Origin: Vibrio sp. PID17_43
GTDB taxonomy: Bacteria > Pseudomonadota > Gammaproteobacteria > Enterobacterales > Vibrionaceae
DNA length: 64,000 bases
Reading direction: 5' to 3'
Assembly (NCBI RefSeq): GCF_002608565.1
Contig: NZ_LIXM01000007.1
Location: forward strand, 1-64,000
Shown here: positions 28,430-38,139 of the stretch, in pieces
Layout: each line of letters starts with the position of its first letter
How positions within the stretch are numbered: position 1 is the stretch's first letter
The notes under the pieces: model-generated
Told to the model about the DNA's origin: nothing
Seen by the model: only the letters and a program-made list of their open reading frames with translations
Databases searched by the model: none
Program-made: the position numbers and the translations under genes

Positions 28430-28450
28430 GCCCGAACCTTATGTTCGGGC
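28430..28450 (+). terminator. Hairpin between cpdA and yqiA (possible weak terminator)
   Basis: A perfect 8-bp GCCCGAAC/GTTCGGGC stem (28430–28437 with 28443–28450) has a 5-nt loop. It is followed by TTGCTTTTCG, not a continuous T-run. It could be a leaky terminator or an mRNA-stabilising hairpin between the two genes. Confidence 0.5.
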
Positions 28451-28472
28451 TTGCTTTTCGTGTGAGGCTTTT

Positions 28473-29057
28473 ATGAGTAAACCCTCGTTATTATTGTACA
28501 TCCATGGTTTCAATAGTTCGCCGCTCTCAATGAAGGCAAACATCATGAAAGCATTCTGTGAGCAACATCGCCCAGATATCAAGGTCATTATTCCTCAGTT
28601 ACCGTGTTTTCCTCTGCAAGCCGCTTTGTGTTTATTAGAGATCATTGATCGACATAAACAAGACTACAGCATCGGTGTCGTTGGCAGCTCATTGGGCGGT
28701 TATATGTCGACATGGCTGAACGCTAAGTTTGGTTTTCGCGCAGTGGTAGTTAACCCGGCAGTTAAGCCATATGAGCTTTTATTAGATTACTTAGGTGATC
28801 AAACCAACCCATATACGCACGAAAGCTATACACTTGAAGCACATCATATTGACGAATTAAAAGCTCTTGATGTACAAAGCATCGCGTCACCTCAATCTTT
28901 CTGGTTGTTACAACAAACAGAGGATGAAGTGTTGGACTATCGCCAAGCAGTAGAAAAGTTTGCTGATGCTAAGCAAACGGTAGAAGAAGGCGGTGATCAC
29001 AGTTTTGTTGGATTTGAACGCTATCCTGCGCAAATCATTGAATTCCTAAAACTGTAA
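28473..29057 (+). CDS. yqiA: YqiA-type esterase (UPF0227)
   Basis: 194-residue alpha/beta-hydrolase-like esterase. It starts MSKPSLLLYIHGFNSSPLSM; the ATG at 28473 follows GTGAGG and is preferred over an ATG at 28428 that would run through the intergenic hairpin. The nucleophile elbow is GSSLGGYMSTW (about 73–83), Asp in the TEDEVLDY region and the catalytic His in GGDHSFVGFE near 176. E. coli YqiA hydrolyses palmitoyl-CoA and p-nitrophenyl esters in vitro; its physiological substrate is unclear. Located between cpdA and parE as in E. coli. Confidence 0.92.
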   Translation: MSKPSLLLYIHGFNSSPLSMKANIMKAFCEQHRPDIKVIIPQLPCFPLQAALCLLEIIDRHKQDYSIGVVGSSLGGYMSTWLNAKFGFRAVVVNPAVKPYELLLDYLGDQTNPYTHESYTLEAHHIDELKALDVQSIASPQSFWLLQQTEDEVLDYRQAVEKFADAKQTVEEGGDHSFVGFERYPAQIIEFLKL

Positions 29058-29307
29058 ATTGAAGAGGCGATGGGCATAGGCTCATAGTTTTTATTGATAT
29101 ATCCAAGCGTTTCTTGACATAGACGGCATGCTTTCCGACTATGTTTTGCCGAAAAAATCTTAAGGGTATGAAGCCCTGACTACTTTGTTATGCACGAATT
29201 TATCGATGGGTAAGTATGCAGACGGAGTAGTTTTTTCGTTTCTCGAGTAGGGCTTACCAGTGGGTGAGGCTCGGGTTACAAGTAAACTTTGAGAACAATT
29301 CCGTATT

Positions 29308-31188
29308 ATGACTGAACAATATAATGCTGGTGCCATTGAAGTACTAAATGGCTTGGAGCCAGTACGTCGCCGACCAGGGATGTATACGGATACAGCGCGC
29401 CCAAACCACTTGGGCCAAGAAGTTATCGATAACAGTGTCGATGAAGCGCTAGCCGGACATGCCTCAAAAGTACAAGTCATCTTACATGCGGACCAATCAC
29501 TAGAAGTGATCGATGATGGTCGCGGCATGCCAGTTGATATCCACCCAGAAGAGAAAGTATCAGGCGTTGAACTGATCCTATGTAAGCTTCATGCTGGTGG
29601 TAAATTTTCCAATAAGAATTACCAATTCTCTGGTGGTCTGCATGGCGTTGGTATTTCGGTAGTAAATGCGCTGTCTAAGCGTGTTGAAGTGACCGTTCGC
29701 CGTGATGGTCAGGTATATGACATCGCTTTTGAACATGGTGACAAGGTTTCTGACCTCACCGTAACGGGGACGTGTGGCCGTCGTAACCGTGGTACGAGTG
29801 TGCATTTCTGGCCAGATGCAAAGTATTTTGATTCAGCGAACTTCTCTGTGACTCGCTTGGTGAACAACCTACGAGCGAAAGCGGTGTTGTGTCCTGGTCT
29901 AGAAATTACCTTCACGGATAAAGTGAACGGCAAAGACTACAAGTGGTTTTATGAGGATGGTTTAAAAGACTATCTGGCAGAAGGCGTTAAAGGCTACCCA
30001 GTCATGCCTGAAGAGCCTTTTACTGGTGAGTTTTCAGCAGAGACTGAAGCGGCAAACTGGGCGGTAATTTGGCAGCCTGAAGGCGGTGAGATGATCACCG
30101 AAAGCTACGTTAACCTGATTCCAACCGCGCAAGGTGGCACGCACGTTAATGGTCTGCGTCAAGGCCTACTTGATGCGATGCGTGAGTTCTGTGAATTCCG
30201 CAATCTGCTTCCTCGTGGCGTGAAGCTAACCGGTGATGACGTTTTCGACCGCTGTTCATACGTTCTGTCGGTTAAGATCCAAGATCCTCAATTTGCTGGT
30301 CAGACCAAAGAGCGTCTCTCTTCTCGTCAAACCGCAGCATTTGTTTCTGGTGTGGTAAAAGACGCTTTCAGCCTATGGTTGAACGAGAAGCCACAACTGG
30401 CAGAGCAGCTGGCTGAAGTCTGTATTGCTAACGCACACCGTCGTATGCGCGCGAGCAAAAAAGTCGTACGTAAGAAAGTCGCGTCAGGCCCAGCACTGCC
30501 AGGTAAGTTGACTGACTGTTCGGTACAAGACTTAAATCGTACTGAAATCTTCTTTGTAGAGGGTGACTCGGCGGGCGGCAGTGCAAAACAAGCGCGTGAC
30601 CGTGAATTCCAAGCGGTGATGCCACTACGCGGTAAGATCCTGAATACGTGGGAAGTATCTGCAGACCAAGTGCTTGCTTCCCAAGAAGTGCATGATATCT
30701 CTGTTGCATTGGGTATTGATCCTGATAACGACAATCTCGATGGTCTACGTTACGGTAAAGTGTGTATCCTTGCCGATGCGGACTCGGACGGTCTGCACAT
30801 CGCAACACTGTTATGCGCACTGTTCACGCGTCACTTCCGTGCTCTTGTTGAGGCGGGTCATATCTATGTGGCAATGCCACCTCTGTATCGTATCGACTGT
30901 GGTAAAGAAGTGTTCTATGCCCTAGATGATGACGAAAAAGATGGTGTCCTTGAGCGATTATCGAAGAAGAAAGCCAAAATCAACGTACAGCGATTTAAAG
31001 GTCTGGGTGAGATGAACCCACTTCAGCTGCGTGAAACAACCATGGATCCAAACACACGTCGTTTAGTTCAGTTAACCATTGATGACGCTGATGCGACTAT
31101 GGAGATGATGGACATGCTGCTTGGTAAGAAACGAGCAGATGATCGCCGTGCTTGGCTTCAAAATAACGGCGATATGGCAGAGGTTTAA
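29308..31188 (+). CDS. parE: DNA topoisomerase IV subunit B ParE
   Basis: ATPase subunit of topoisomerase IV, which decatenates daughter chromosomes. 626 residues (E. coli 630). The GHKL ATPase site shows EVIDDGRGMPVDIHP and GGLHGVGISVVNAL. The transducer follows, then the TOPRIM domain with EGDSAGGSAKQARDREFQ and DADSDGLHI. The quinolone-pocket segment PLRGKILNTWEV looks wild-type. It is 3 bp before parC, so the two subunits are made from one transcript. The 250 bp upstream hold a TTGACA hexamer (29115–29120) but no well-spaced -10 box. Confidence 0.97.
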   Translation: MTEQYNAGAIEVLNGLEPVRRRPGMYTDTARPNHLGQEVIDNSVDEALAGHASKVQVILHADQSLEVIDDGRGMPVDIHPEEKVSGVELILCKLHAGGKFSNKNYQFSGGLHGVGISVVNALSKRVEVTVRRDGQVYDIAFEHGDKVSDLTVTGTCGRRNRGTSVHFWPDAKYFDSANFSVTRLVNNLRAKAVLCPGLEITFTDKVNGKDYKWFYEDGLKDYLAEGVKGYPVMPEEPFTGEFSAETEAANWAVIWQPEGGEMITESYVNLIPTAQGGTHVNGLRQGLLDAMREFCEFRNLLPRGVKLTGDDVFDRCSYVLSVKIQDPQFAGQTKERLSSRQTAAFVSGVVKDAFSLWLNEKPQLAEQLAEVCIANAHRRMRASKKVVRKKVASGPALPGKLTDCSVQDLNRTEIFFVEGDSAGGSAKQARDREFQAVMPLRGKILNTWEVSADQVLASQEVHDISVALGIDPDNDNLDGLRYGKVCILADADSDGLHIATLLCALFTRHFRALVEAGHIYVAMPPLYRIDCGKEVFYALDDDEKDGVLERLSKKKAKINVQRFKGLGEMNPLQLRETTMDPNTRRLVQLTIDDADATMEMMDMLLGKKRADDRRAWLQNNGDMAEV

Positions 31189-31191
31189 CGG

Positions 31192-33477
31192 ATGTCTACA
31201 GAAATTACCTACGATGGCGTTGAACAATTGCCGATGCGCAAGTTCACCGAAGACGCTTATCTGAACTACTCGATGTACGTCATTATGGATCGTGCATTGC
31301 CATACATTGGCGATGGTTTGAAACCGGTTCAACGACGCATCATTTACGCGATGTCGGAGCTGGGTCTATCGGCATCAGCAAAATACAAAAAATCCGCGCG
31401 TACCGTTGGTGACGTACTGGGTAAATACCACCCGCACGGTGACTCAGCGTGTTACGAAGCAATGGTATTAATGGCACAGCCGTTCTCTTACCGTTATCCT
31501 CTGGTAGACGGTCAGGGCAACTGGGGTGCGCCGGACGACCCGAAATCGTTCGCGGCAATGCGTTATACCGAAGCAAAACTGTCTAAGTTTGCTGAAGTAC
31601 TGCTAGGTGAGTTAGGCCAAGGTACGGTGGAATGGCAACCAAACTTTGATGGCACGATGAAAGAGCCACAAATGTTGCCTGCACGTTTGCCTCATATCCT
31701 GTTGAATGGTGTCACGGGTATTGCGGTTGGTATGGCGACAGATATCCCACCTCACAACGTTCGTGAAGTGGCAGAGGCAACGATTCACCTTATCGACAAT
31801 CCGAAAGCGGAATTGTCTGATGTGATGGAGTATGTAAAAGGTCCTGACTACCCAACGGAAGCTGAGATCACGTCGCCTAAAGCAGAGATTGAGAAGATCT
31901 ACCGTAACGGTCGCGGTAGCATTAAAATGCGCGCAGTATGGCATAAAGAAGGTGCCGATATTGTCATCACTTCTCTGCCTCACCAAGTATCGGGTGCGAA
32001 ACTGCTTGAGCAAATCGCCAACCAAATGCGTGCGAAGAAACTGCCGATGGTTGACGATCTTCGCGATGAATCGGATCATGAAAACCCAACTCGCATCGTG
32101 GTGGTACCAAAATCAAACCGCGTCGATTGCGACTTGTTGATGAACCACTTGTTCGCATCAACGGATCTTGAGCGCAGCTACCGAGTTAACTTGAACATGA
32201 TTGGTCTCGACAATCGTCCCCAAGTTAAAGGCCTGGTACAGATCTTGTCAGAGTGGATTGAATTCCGTCGCACAACGGTACGTCGCCGCTTACAGTACCG
32301 CCTAGATAAAGTAATGGCTCGTCTACACATCTTGGAAGGTTTGTTGATTGCTTACCTAAACCTAGATGAAGTGATTGAAATCATTCGGACAGAAGACGAT
32401 CCCAAAGCAGTACTGATGGCTCGTTTCGGGATTACCGATATTCAAGCGGATGCGATTTTAGATACCAAACTTCGTCACTTAGCAAAACTTGAAGAGATGA
32501 AGATCCGTGGTGAGCAAGACGAGCTAGAGAAAGAACGTGAGAAGCTAGAGCAACTACTGGGTTCAGAGCGTCGTCTAAATACACTACTGAAGAAAGAAAT
32601 CAAAGCAGATGCTGAGAAATACGGTGATGACCGCCGCTCTCCAATGGTTGAACGTGCAGAAGCAAAAGCGCTGACTGAGCGTGATCTAGTACCAAGTGAG
32701 CCAATTACGGTTGTGCTTTCAGAGAAAGGCTGGATTCGTCACGCGAAAGGTCATGATGTGGATGCAGAAGGCCTAAGCTACAAGTCTGGTGATAAATACC
32801 TAGCGCATGCGCGTGGTAAGAGTAACCAGCAAGCAGTGTTCTTTGGCAGTGATGGCCGAAGCTACTCACTTGAATCGCATTCATTGCCGTCTGCGCGAAG
32901 CCAAGGTGAGCCAATTACTGGTCGCTTGAATATCACTGCTGGCAGCAGCATTCGTCAAGTGTTCATGGGTGAAGAAGAGCAGTTATGGCTGGTGGGGTCT
33001 GACGCAGGTTACGGTTTTGTTTGTAAAGGCTCTGATTTGTTGTCGAAGAACCGCAGTGGTAAAGCATTAGTCACTCTACCTGCTAACTCAGAAATCATGA
33101 CACCGAAGACAATTGAAGACTTGGATTCGGATGAAATCTTAGCGATCACTAACCAAGGGCGTATGTTGCTGTTCCCAATTAAGGACCTGCCGCAATTGGC
33201 GAAAGGCAAGGGGAACAAGATCATTAACATTCCTGCCGCAAAAGCGAAAGAGCGTGAAGAAGTATTGTCGCATTTGATGGCGTTGCCACAGGGCGCTTCT
33301 CTGACTCTGTATGCAGGGAAACGCAAGCTAGGGCTGAAACCTGCTGATCTGGATAACTTCCGTGGTGAGCGCGGTCGCCGAGGCGGCTTATTACCAAGAG
33401 GTTTACAGCGCGTAACGCAAGTTGAAGTTGAACTGGGTACATCTCAGAAAGCAGAAGAACCTAACGAAAGCGAATAA
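31192..33477 (+). CDS. parC: DNA topoisomerase IV subunit A ParC
   Basis: Cleavage–religation subunit of topoisomerase IV. 761 residues (E. coli 752). The winged-helix/tower region has the catalytic tyrosine in the [12 protein letters not shown] context (about 121–132). The quinolone-resistance region [14 protein letters not shown] keeps Ser85 and Glu89, the quinolone-sensitive type (E. coli S80, E84). The C-terminal beta-pinwheel runs from about 500. In E. coli parC and parE are separated by other genes, whereas here they are adjacent. Confidence 0.97.
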   Translation: MSTEITYDGVEQLPMRKFTEDAYLNYSMYVIMDRALPYIGDGLKPVQRRIIYAMSELGLSASAKYKKSARTVGDVLGKYHPHGDSACYEAMVLMAQPFSYRYPLVDGQGNWGAPDDPKSFAAMRYTEAKLSKFAEVLLGELGQGTVEWQPNFDGTMKEPQMLPARLPHILLNGVTGIAVGMATDIPPHNVREVAEATIHLIDNPKAELSDVMEYVKGPDYPTEAEITSPKAEIEKIYRNGRGSIKMRAVWHKEGADIVITSLPHQVSGAKLLEQIANQMRAKKLPMVDDLRDESDHENPTRIVVVPKSNRVDCDLLMNHLFASTDLERSYRVNLNMIGLDNRPQVKGLVQILSEWIEFRRTTVRRRLQYRLDKVMARLHILEGLLIAYLNLDEVIEIIRTEDDPKAVLMARFGITDIQADAILDTKLRHLAKLEEMKIRGEQDELEKEREKLEQLLGSERRLNTLLKKEIKADAEKYGDDRRSPMVERAEAKALTERDLVPSEPITVVLSEKGWIRHAKGHDVDAEGLSYKSGDKYLAHARGKSNQQAVFFGSDGRSYSLESHSLPSARSQGEPITGRLNITAGSSIRQVFMGEEEQLWLVGSDAGYGFVCKGSDLLSKNRSGKALVTLPANSEIMTPKTIEDLDSDEILAITNQGRMLLFPIKDLPQLAKGKGNKIINIPAAKAKEREEVLSHLMALPQGASLTLYAGKRKLGLKPADLDNFRGERGRRGGLLPRGLQRVTQVEVELGTSQKAEEPNESE

Positions 33478-33494
33478 TGCGAACAAATAAAAAT

Positions 33495-33519
33495 CCCAGC
33501 CAATGGCTGGGTTTTTTTT
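33495..33519. terminator. Terminator shared by parC and degS
   Basis: A 7-bp stem CCCAGCC/GGCTGGG (33495–33501 with 33505–33511) is followed by eight T, with A residues on the left flank. The degS stop codon (33518–33520) lies at the end of the T-tract. Confidence 0.85.
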
Positions 33520-34585
33520 ATGCTTCTTGCTTGTCTTCGGCGATGGTGACTTTTAGATTTATCTTTTTGCCTTTGCGGATAATACCGACATCGACAGTCG
33601 TCCCGGGACGTAAGTCAGTAACAATATCCATGACGCTTTGGCGTCCCTGAACTTTGGTACCGTTAATGCTAATAATGATGTCTTGTGGCTCAAAGCCTGC
33701 GGTGCTTGCTGGGCCGTTTGGATCAATGCCGAGCACGATGATGCCACCAATATGTTCATTACCAAGTAAGCGAGCCGTTACTGCATTGATATCCTGCCCA
33801 TCAATGCCAATATAGCCACGAATGACTCGGCCATCGGCAATGATCTTCTGCATGATCTTATTCGCCAATGGGGCTGGAATCGCAAAAGAAATACCATAAG
33901 TTTCTAAGTCAGTCGCTTGTTGGAAAGAGGCCGTGTTGATGCCAACCAACTCCCCTTGAGTATTCACTAAGGCTCCCCCTGAGTTACCTTCATTGATAGC
34001 GGCATCGGTTTGGATAAAGGCTTGGCGACCATCACTAATTGATGAACGGCCTGTCGCAGAGATAATACCGAAGGTGGTAGTTTGACCTAAGTTATATGGA
34101 TTGCCGATAGCCAGTACCACATCACCAACTTGAGGTTTGTATTCCGGGTTGAGTGGAATGACCGGAAGATTCGACCCTTCTACACGCAAGATGGCAATAT
34201 CGGTTCTCTTATCTGTACCAACTAACTGTGCAGCCGCAACGCGACCATCTTGCAGTGCGACGACAATTTGATCAGCTTGAGCGACAACATGGTAGTTCGT
34301 GATGATGTAGCCTTTTTCGCTGACGATCACGCCAGAGCCTAGACCTTGCGTCGATAGCTTACTGCGATCATTTTCCACGTACTTACGGCTGTAGATATTA
34401 ACCACGGCCGGAGCGGCTTTTCTTACTGCCTGGTTAAAAGAGACTTCAAGTGAAGCGATATTGTGAGGCTTCGGATCGACGAGATCGGCAGGAATGAGGT
34501 TGCTACGCAGTGATGGAACGGCGAGTAACACAATAATGGCCGTTGCTAAGCCTAAAAAGACAGAACGTAACAAAAAGCTAAGCAT
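33518..34585 (-). CDS. degS: Periplasmic serine endoprotease DegS (sigma-E stress sensor)
   Basis: Inner-membrane-anchored HtrA protease that senses unfolded outer-membrane protein C-termini and cuts RseA to release sigma-E. 355 residues, identical in length to E. coli DegS. The start at 34585 follows GGAGAGGAT; an ATG at 34600 is less likely. An N-terminal anchor is at about 5–25. The catalytic triad is H99 (TNYHVV), D129 (KRTDIAIL) and S202 (NEGNSGGAL). A single PDZ domain covers about 255–345. It is 119 bp after degQ on the same strand, with a hairpin between them. Confidence 0.96.
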   Translation of the reverse strand: MLSFLLRSVFLGLATAIIVLLAVPSLRSNLIPADLVDPKPHNIASLEVSFNQAVRKAAPAVVNIYSRKYVENDRSKLSTQGLGSGVIVSEKGYIITNYHVVAQADQIVVALQDGRVAAAQLVGTDKRTDIAILRVEGSNLPVIPLNPEYKPQVGDVVLAIGNPYNLGQTTTFGIISATGRSSISDGRQAFIQTDAAINEGNSGGALVNTQGELVGINTASFQQATDLETYGISFAIPAPLANKIMQKIIADGRVIRGYIGIDGQDINAVTARLLGNEHIGGIIVLGIDPNGPASTAGFEPQDIIISINGTKVQGRQSVMDIVTDLRPGTTVDVGIIRKGKKINLKVTIAEDKQEA

Positions 34586-34655
34586 ATCCTCTCCATGCAT
34601 AGATGCCTAAAATGGCATAGAAAAATGAAGGATAGCATTACATTGATGAATAACA

Positions 34656-34685
34656 AAAGAGCAGCATGATTCCATACTGCTCTTT
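34656..34685 (-). terminator. Terminator of degQ
   Basis: A 9-bp perfect stem AAAGAGCAG/CTGCTCTTT (34656–34664 with 34677–34685) with a 12-nt loop is followed on the minus strand by TTGTTATTC. It separates degQ from degS, so degS may have its own promoter. Confidence 0.65.
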
Positions 34686-34704
34686 AGAGAGGTGATTCAA
34701 ATGA

Positions 34705-36072
34705 TCAACGTACGACTTGGTAGATAGTTTGATCGCCTCGTTGGATATTTAGAGCTAATACCCCTTTGTAATTTTCAGCAATTGCTCGTAGGTCAGCTAA
34801 GTTCTTAACGCGTTTGCGATTTACACCAATTATGATGTCCCCTTGCTCGAGTTTGAACTGTGCCGCCGGAGAGTTCGCTTCCACACTGGTGATTTTAACC
34901 CCTTGTATCGGATCGCTAGAGGTTGTATTACCTAACACCGCGCCTTTTAGACCTTCATGCAAGTTTTCTGCTTTGGCTTTCACCGTGTTTGACTTGCCGA
35001 GCGTGACGTCAAAGTTCTTGCTCTTTCCATCACGAATTACGCCAAGCGTAATCTCTTTACCAGCACCTAAGGTTGCCACCTTTGCTCGTAGTTCGGAGAA
35101 GGTATTGATGGATTTTCCGTTGATTGAAACAATCACATCCCCGGCTTGTAGACCCGCTTTAGCGGCGGCACTGTCAGGTACCACTTGGCTAACGAAAGCG
35201 CCTTTGCTTGATTCATAGCCCAGCGCTTTTGCGAGCTCTGAGGTCATTTCGCCCCCTTGAACACCTAGCATGCCGCGTTTCACTTCGCCAAATTCAAGGA
35301 TTTGCTCGGTGAGGCTTTTCATCATATTGGATGGAATCGCGAAGCCAATACCGACATTACCGCCATTCGGGCCTAGGATCGCTGTGTTAATACCGATCAG
35401 TTCGCCATTGAGGTTAACCAAAGCGCCGCCAGAGTTACCGCTGTTGATAGCCGCGTCCGTTTGAATGAAGTTTTCAAAGTTCTCGACATTCAAGCCGCTG
35501 CGCCCAAGCGCTGAAACAATACCAGATGTTACCGTTTGGCCTAAACCGAATGGATTACCGATAGCCACTGTAAAATCCCCTACACGCAGTTGATCAGAAT
35601 CGGCAACATGAATCTGAGTAAGGTTTTTGGCTTTTTCGAGTTTTAGTAGCGCAATGTCAGACATTTCATCACCGCCAACCAGTTTAGCATCGTACTCACG
35701 GCCGTCATGGAGGCGTACCCGAATATCATCCGCGCCTTTAATGACATGATAGTTGGTTACGATCTGACCTTTCTTCGCATCAATGATGACACCTGAGCCT
35801 AAACCACGGAAAGGGCGTTCTTGAGTTTGTTCTACCGGAAAGTCCGGACCAAAGAAAAATTGAAATTGGTCTGGAATTCGGCGGGATTGCACTTGCTTAC
35901 CTTCCACTGCAATGCTCACAACCGCCGGGGTCACTTTTTCTAGCATTGGGGCAAGGCTAGGCAACTGCTGGCCATCAACACTGAATGGAAGAGCTGCAGA
36001 AGCGGAAATAGGGGTGATGATTGCACTTAAGCTCAAAGAGAGAACGGTTAGTGCAAGCAAAGGTTTTTTCAT
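34705..36072 (-). CDS. degQ: Periplasmic HtrA-family serine endoprotease DegQ (DegP-like)
   Basis: Periplasmic protease/chaperone. 455 residues: signal peptide 1–27 (ASA-A), protease domain with triad H109 (TNYHVI), D139 (EMSDIALL) and S214 (INSGNSGGAL), then two PDZ domains (about 255–345 and 360–450). E. coli DegQ has 455 residues and is followed by degS, as here. DegP (474) is the alternative name, since vibrios often have one such protease that does both jobs. A sigma-E-like promoter lies about 160 bp upstream, which fits a stress-induced DegP-like role. Confidence 0.94.
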   Translation of the reverse strand: MKKPLLALTVLSLSLSAIITPISASAALPFSVDGQQLPSLAPMLEKVTPAVVSIAVEGKQVQSRRIPDQFQFFFGPDFPVEQTQERPFRGLGSGVIIDAKKGQIVTNYHVIKGADDIRVRLHDGREYDAKLVGGDEMSDIALLKLEKAKNLTQIHVADSDQLRVGDFTVAIGNPFGLGQTVTSGIVSALGRSGLNVENFENFIQTDAAINSGNSGGALVNLNGELIGINTAILGPNGGNVGIGFAIPSNMMKSLTEQILEFGEVKRGMLGVQGGEMTSELAKALGYESSKGAFVSQVVPDSAAAKAGLQAGDVIVSINGKSINTFSELRAKVATLGAGKEITLGVIRDGKSKNFDVTLGKSNTVKAKAENLHEGLKGAVLGNTTSSDPIQGVKITSVEANSPAAQFKLEQGDIIIGVNRKRVKNLADLRAIAENYKGVLALNIQRGDQTIYQVVR

Positions 36073-36230
36073 CCAATTACTCCTCTAGATAACGGGTCTG
36101 CCAAAAAGAAATATTCGAGTTTGTCGCTGTCGAATTCTAAGCTGCATAAAAACAGCCTGAGAGTCTATGCGTCCTATTTTTATATAGGGGCGGTTCGAAT
36201 AATCACAAGGTAAAGGCAGTTCACTGCAAG

Positions 36231-36258
36231 TTAGAGATGAGTTATTTCTGAAAAGTTC
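36231..36258 (-). promoter_or_regulatory. Sigma-E-like promoter upstream of degQ
   Basis: On the minus strand GAACTT (36253–36258) is followed after 17 bp by TCTAA (36231–36235), with TTTT next to the -35. This is the GAACTT–N16/17–TCTRA pattern of RpoE promoters such as E. coli rpoE P2 and degP. It would start about 150 nt upstream of degQ. A weaker sigma-70 pair, TTGTGA (36203–36208) and TATAAA (36179–36184), 18 bp apart, lies closer to the gene. Confidence 0.6.
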
Positions 36259-36262
36259 AAAT

Positions 36263-36304
36263 AGGGTCAATACAAATTGATAAAAAAGTCTCTGTATTGA
36301 CCCT
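36263..36304. repeat. Perfect 12-bp inverted repeat between zapG and degQ
   Basis: AGGGTCAATACA (36263–36274) and its exact complement TGTATTGACCCT (36293–36304) flank an 18-nt A/T-rich loop. The repeat ends 4 bp upstream of the sigma-E-like -35 box and begins 17 bp after the zapG stop. No U-tract follows on the minus strand. It could be a protein-binding operator or a hairpin at the zapG 3' end. Confidence 0.8.
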
Positions 36305-36321
36305 AAGGAAGGCAGGCATCG

Positions 36322-36765
36322 TTATGATGCTTTAGCGGTAATGACTTCAGGCGCTTTGATGATTTCTTTTTCTTGAACCTTCAACAGCCCTGTTGCGCCA
36401 TTAGCGTAATCTTTTGGTTGCTTATTGGCATCAGGCTGATCTTCTTCAATTTGTTCCGAAGACATCGCCGCTTTTTTATCGAATGGGTTATCTTGTTCAG
36501 GCAAGTTAGGCAGAAGCTCTGAAGAGGTCTTTGCCATATGCTGGTACAGCTTGGTGTAATCTTTACCTAGGGTATCTAGCATCTCTGCTGTTTGTGCAAA
36601 ATGATCGACCAGCTCTTGGCGTTGCTGTTCTAATTCAAATTTGGCAGCTTCCAGCTCCTTTTGTACAGACTTTTGTTTTTTGTATTCTGGTGTGGTTAGT
36701 CGACTAATGATGACGCCTACGATGGTACCGACCAGCAAACCCACAATGGCATAAATCCAAGGCAT
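36322..36765 (-). CDS. zapG: ZapG/YhcB family inner-membrane protein (DUF1043)
   Basis: 147 residues: one N-terminal transmembrane helix (about 4–22, with glycines spaced in GLLVGTIVGVIISRL), then a cytoplasmic coiled coil (about 30–85) and a disordered acidic tail. E. coli YhcB/ZapG links cell division, elongation and envelope synthesis. It is divergent from zapE and upstream of degQ, the order seen in E. coli (zapE, zapG, degQ, degS). Confidence 0.92.
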   Translation of the reverse strand: MPWIYAIVGLLVGTIVGVIISRLTTPEYKKQKSVQKELEAAKFELEQQRQELVDHFAQTAEMLDTLGKDYTKLYQHMAKTSSELLPNLPEQDNPFDKKAAMSSEQIEEDQPDANKQPKDYANGATGLLKVQEKEIIKAPEVITAKAS

Positions 36766-36961
36766 AACTGCTCCTTACAGTTGTTTTAACAAGTCTATTA
36801 CTACTTAGTTACATGCAGTGCTTGACCATGTTACTATGGCTTGCACAGTCGATAAAGAAAATTAGCGGTATGTTTTCGGGGACTGATAACTACTTCTCTC
36901 TTATCTCAAAACTGACCCTGAGGTGACAATTTGCACCGTCCCTCTGATATGACCCAATGCG

Positions 36962-38065
36962 ATGACACCATTAGAACGATATAAAAAAGACATAGCAGAC
37001 CATGGATTCCAGCGTGATGATGCCCAATATAATGCGGTTGTTGCTTTAGATAAGCTCTATCATGCGATATCGGATTATCAGTCTGCACCGATTCCTCAGC
37101 TTAGCACTTGGCAGAAACTTCTTGGAAAAAAATCTGAGTTACCCGAACCACCCAAGGGATTGTACTTTTGGGGAGGTGTAGGGCGGGGCAAAACTTATCT
37201 CATGGATGCCTTTTTTGATGCTTTGCCAACCGAAAGAAAGATGAGGGTGCATTTTCACCGTTTTATGTATCGAGTTCATGATGAGCTCAGGCGTTTAGGG
37301 GATGTTGAGAACCCCTTGTCGAAAGTAGCGGAGCAATTTAAGAAAGAAGCTGATGTAGTTTGCTTTGATGAGTTTTTCGTTTCTGATATTACTGATGCGA
37401 TGATTTTGGCCACGTTATTGCGAGAGATGTTTAAGCGACAAATGATCTTGGTCGCAACGTCCAATATCGAACCGCAATACTTGTATCGTAATGGCCTGCA
37501 ACGAGCTCGTTTTCTTCCAGCCATTGCCATGATCCAAGAGCGTTGTGACGTGCTCAATGTAGACAGTGGGGTGGATTATCGTCTTCGTACTTTAGAGCAA
37601 GCTGAAATTTATCATTATCCTTTGGATGAGCAGGCATCGATTAACCTTAAGAAGTATTACCACCAGTTGGTTGGTGAGAGAAAAGTGGCAAGCAACGTGA
37701 TTGAGGTTAATCATCGTGAAGTTGCGGTTATTGAAGTAAGTGATGGCGTATTGCATGCCTCTTTTGAGCAACTTTGCCAAACTGCACGAAGCCAGAACGA
37801 CTACATTGAACTCTCGCGTATCTACCATACGGTCTTATTGGCGGATGTGAAACAGATGGATCGCAAGATTGATGATGCGGCAAGACGCTTTATCTCTCTT
37901 GTCGATGAGTTCTATGAGCGTAACGTAACATTGATTATCTCAGCAGAGGTCCCGATGGCGTTGCTTTATGGGGAAGGGCAGTTAGAGTTCGAGTTTAAGC
38001 GTTGTCAGTCTCGATTAACCGAGATGCAGAGTCTTGAGTACTTAAGTCGAGAGCATTTAGCTTAA
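36962..38065 (+). CDS. zapE: Cell division ATPase ZapE
   Basis: AFG1-type AAA ATPase that acts at the FtsZ ring under stress or low oxygen. 367 residues (E. coli 375). Walker A is GGVGRGKTYLMD at about 68–79 and Walker B is VVCFDEFFV near 134, followed by SDITDAMIL, a family hallmark. The ATG at 36962 is the only in-frame start near the family N-terminus (MTPLERYKKDI). It lies 233 bp before the rplM start, which has its own promoter. Confidence 0.94.
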   Translation: MTPLERYKKDIADHGFQRDDAQYNAVVALDKLYHAISDYQSAPIPQLSTWQKLLGKKSELPEPPKGLYFWGGVGRGKTYLMDAFFDALPTERKMRVHFHRFMYRVHDELRRLGDVENPLSKVAEQFKKEADVVCFDEFFVSDITDAMILATLLREMFKRQMILVATSNIEPQYLYRNGLQRARFLPAIAMIQERCDVLNVDSGVDYRLRTLEQAEIYHYPLDEQASINLKKYYHQLVGERKVASNVIEVNHREVAVIEVSDGVLHASFEQLCQTARSQNDYIELSRIYHTVLLADVKQMDRKIDDAARRFISLVDEFYERNVTLIISAEVPMALLYGEGQLEFEFKRCQSRLTEMQSLEYLSREHLA

Positions 38066-38127
38066 AAAAGTTAAGAAAAAAATAGTGATTGAGCGCAAAA
38101 AAAGGTGATTTTTTCTTCGCTCTTCTC

Positions 38128-38133
38128 TATAAT
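38128..38133 (+). promoter_or_regulatory. -10 box of the rplM–rpsI promoter
   Basis: A perfect TATAAT hexamer lies about 165 bp upstream of rplM. The region 16–18 bp further upstream (TGATTT / GTGATT) is a poor -35 match, so the -10 and upstream A-tracts may carry the activity. Confidence 0.55.
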
Positions 38134-38139
38134 CCTGCA

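Noticed and set aside
29115..29140. TTGACA hexamer as the parE promoter
   Set aside because: No acceptable -10 box at 16–18 bp; TATGTT lies about 20 bp away. Too weak to list as a promoter.
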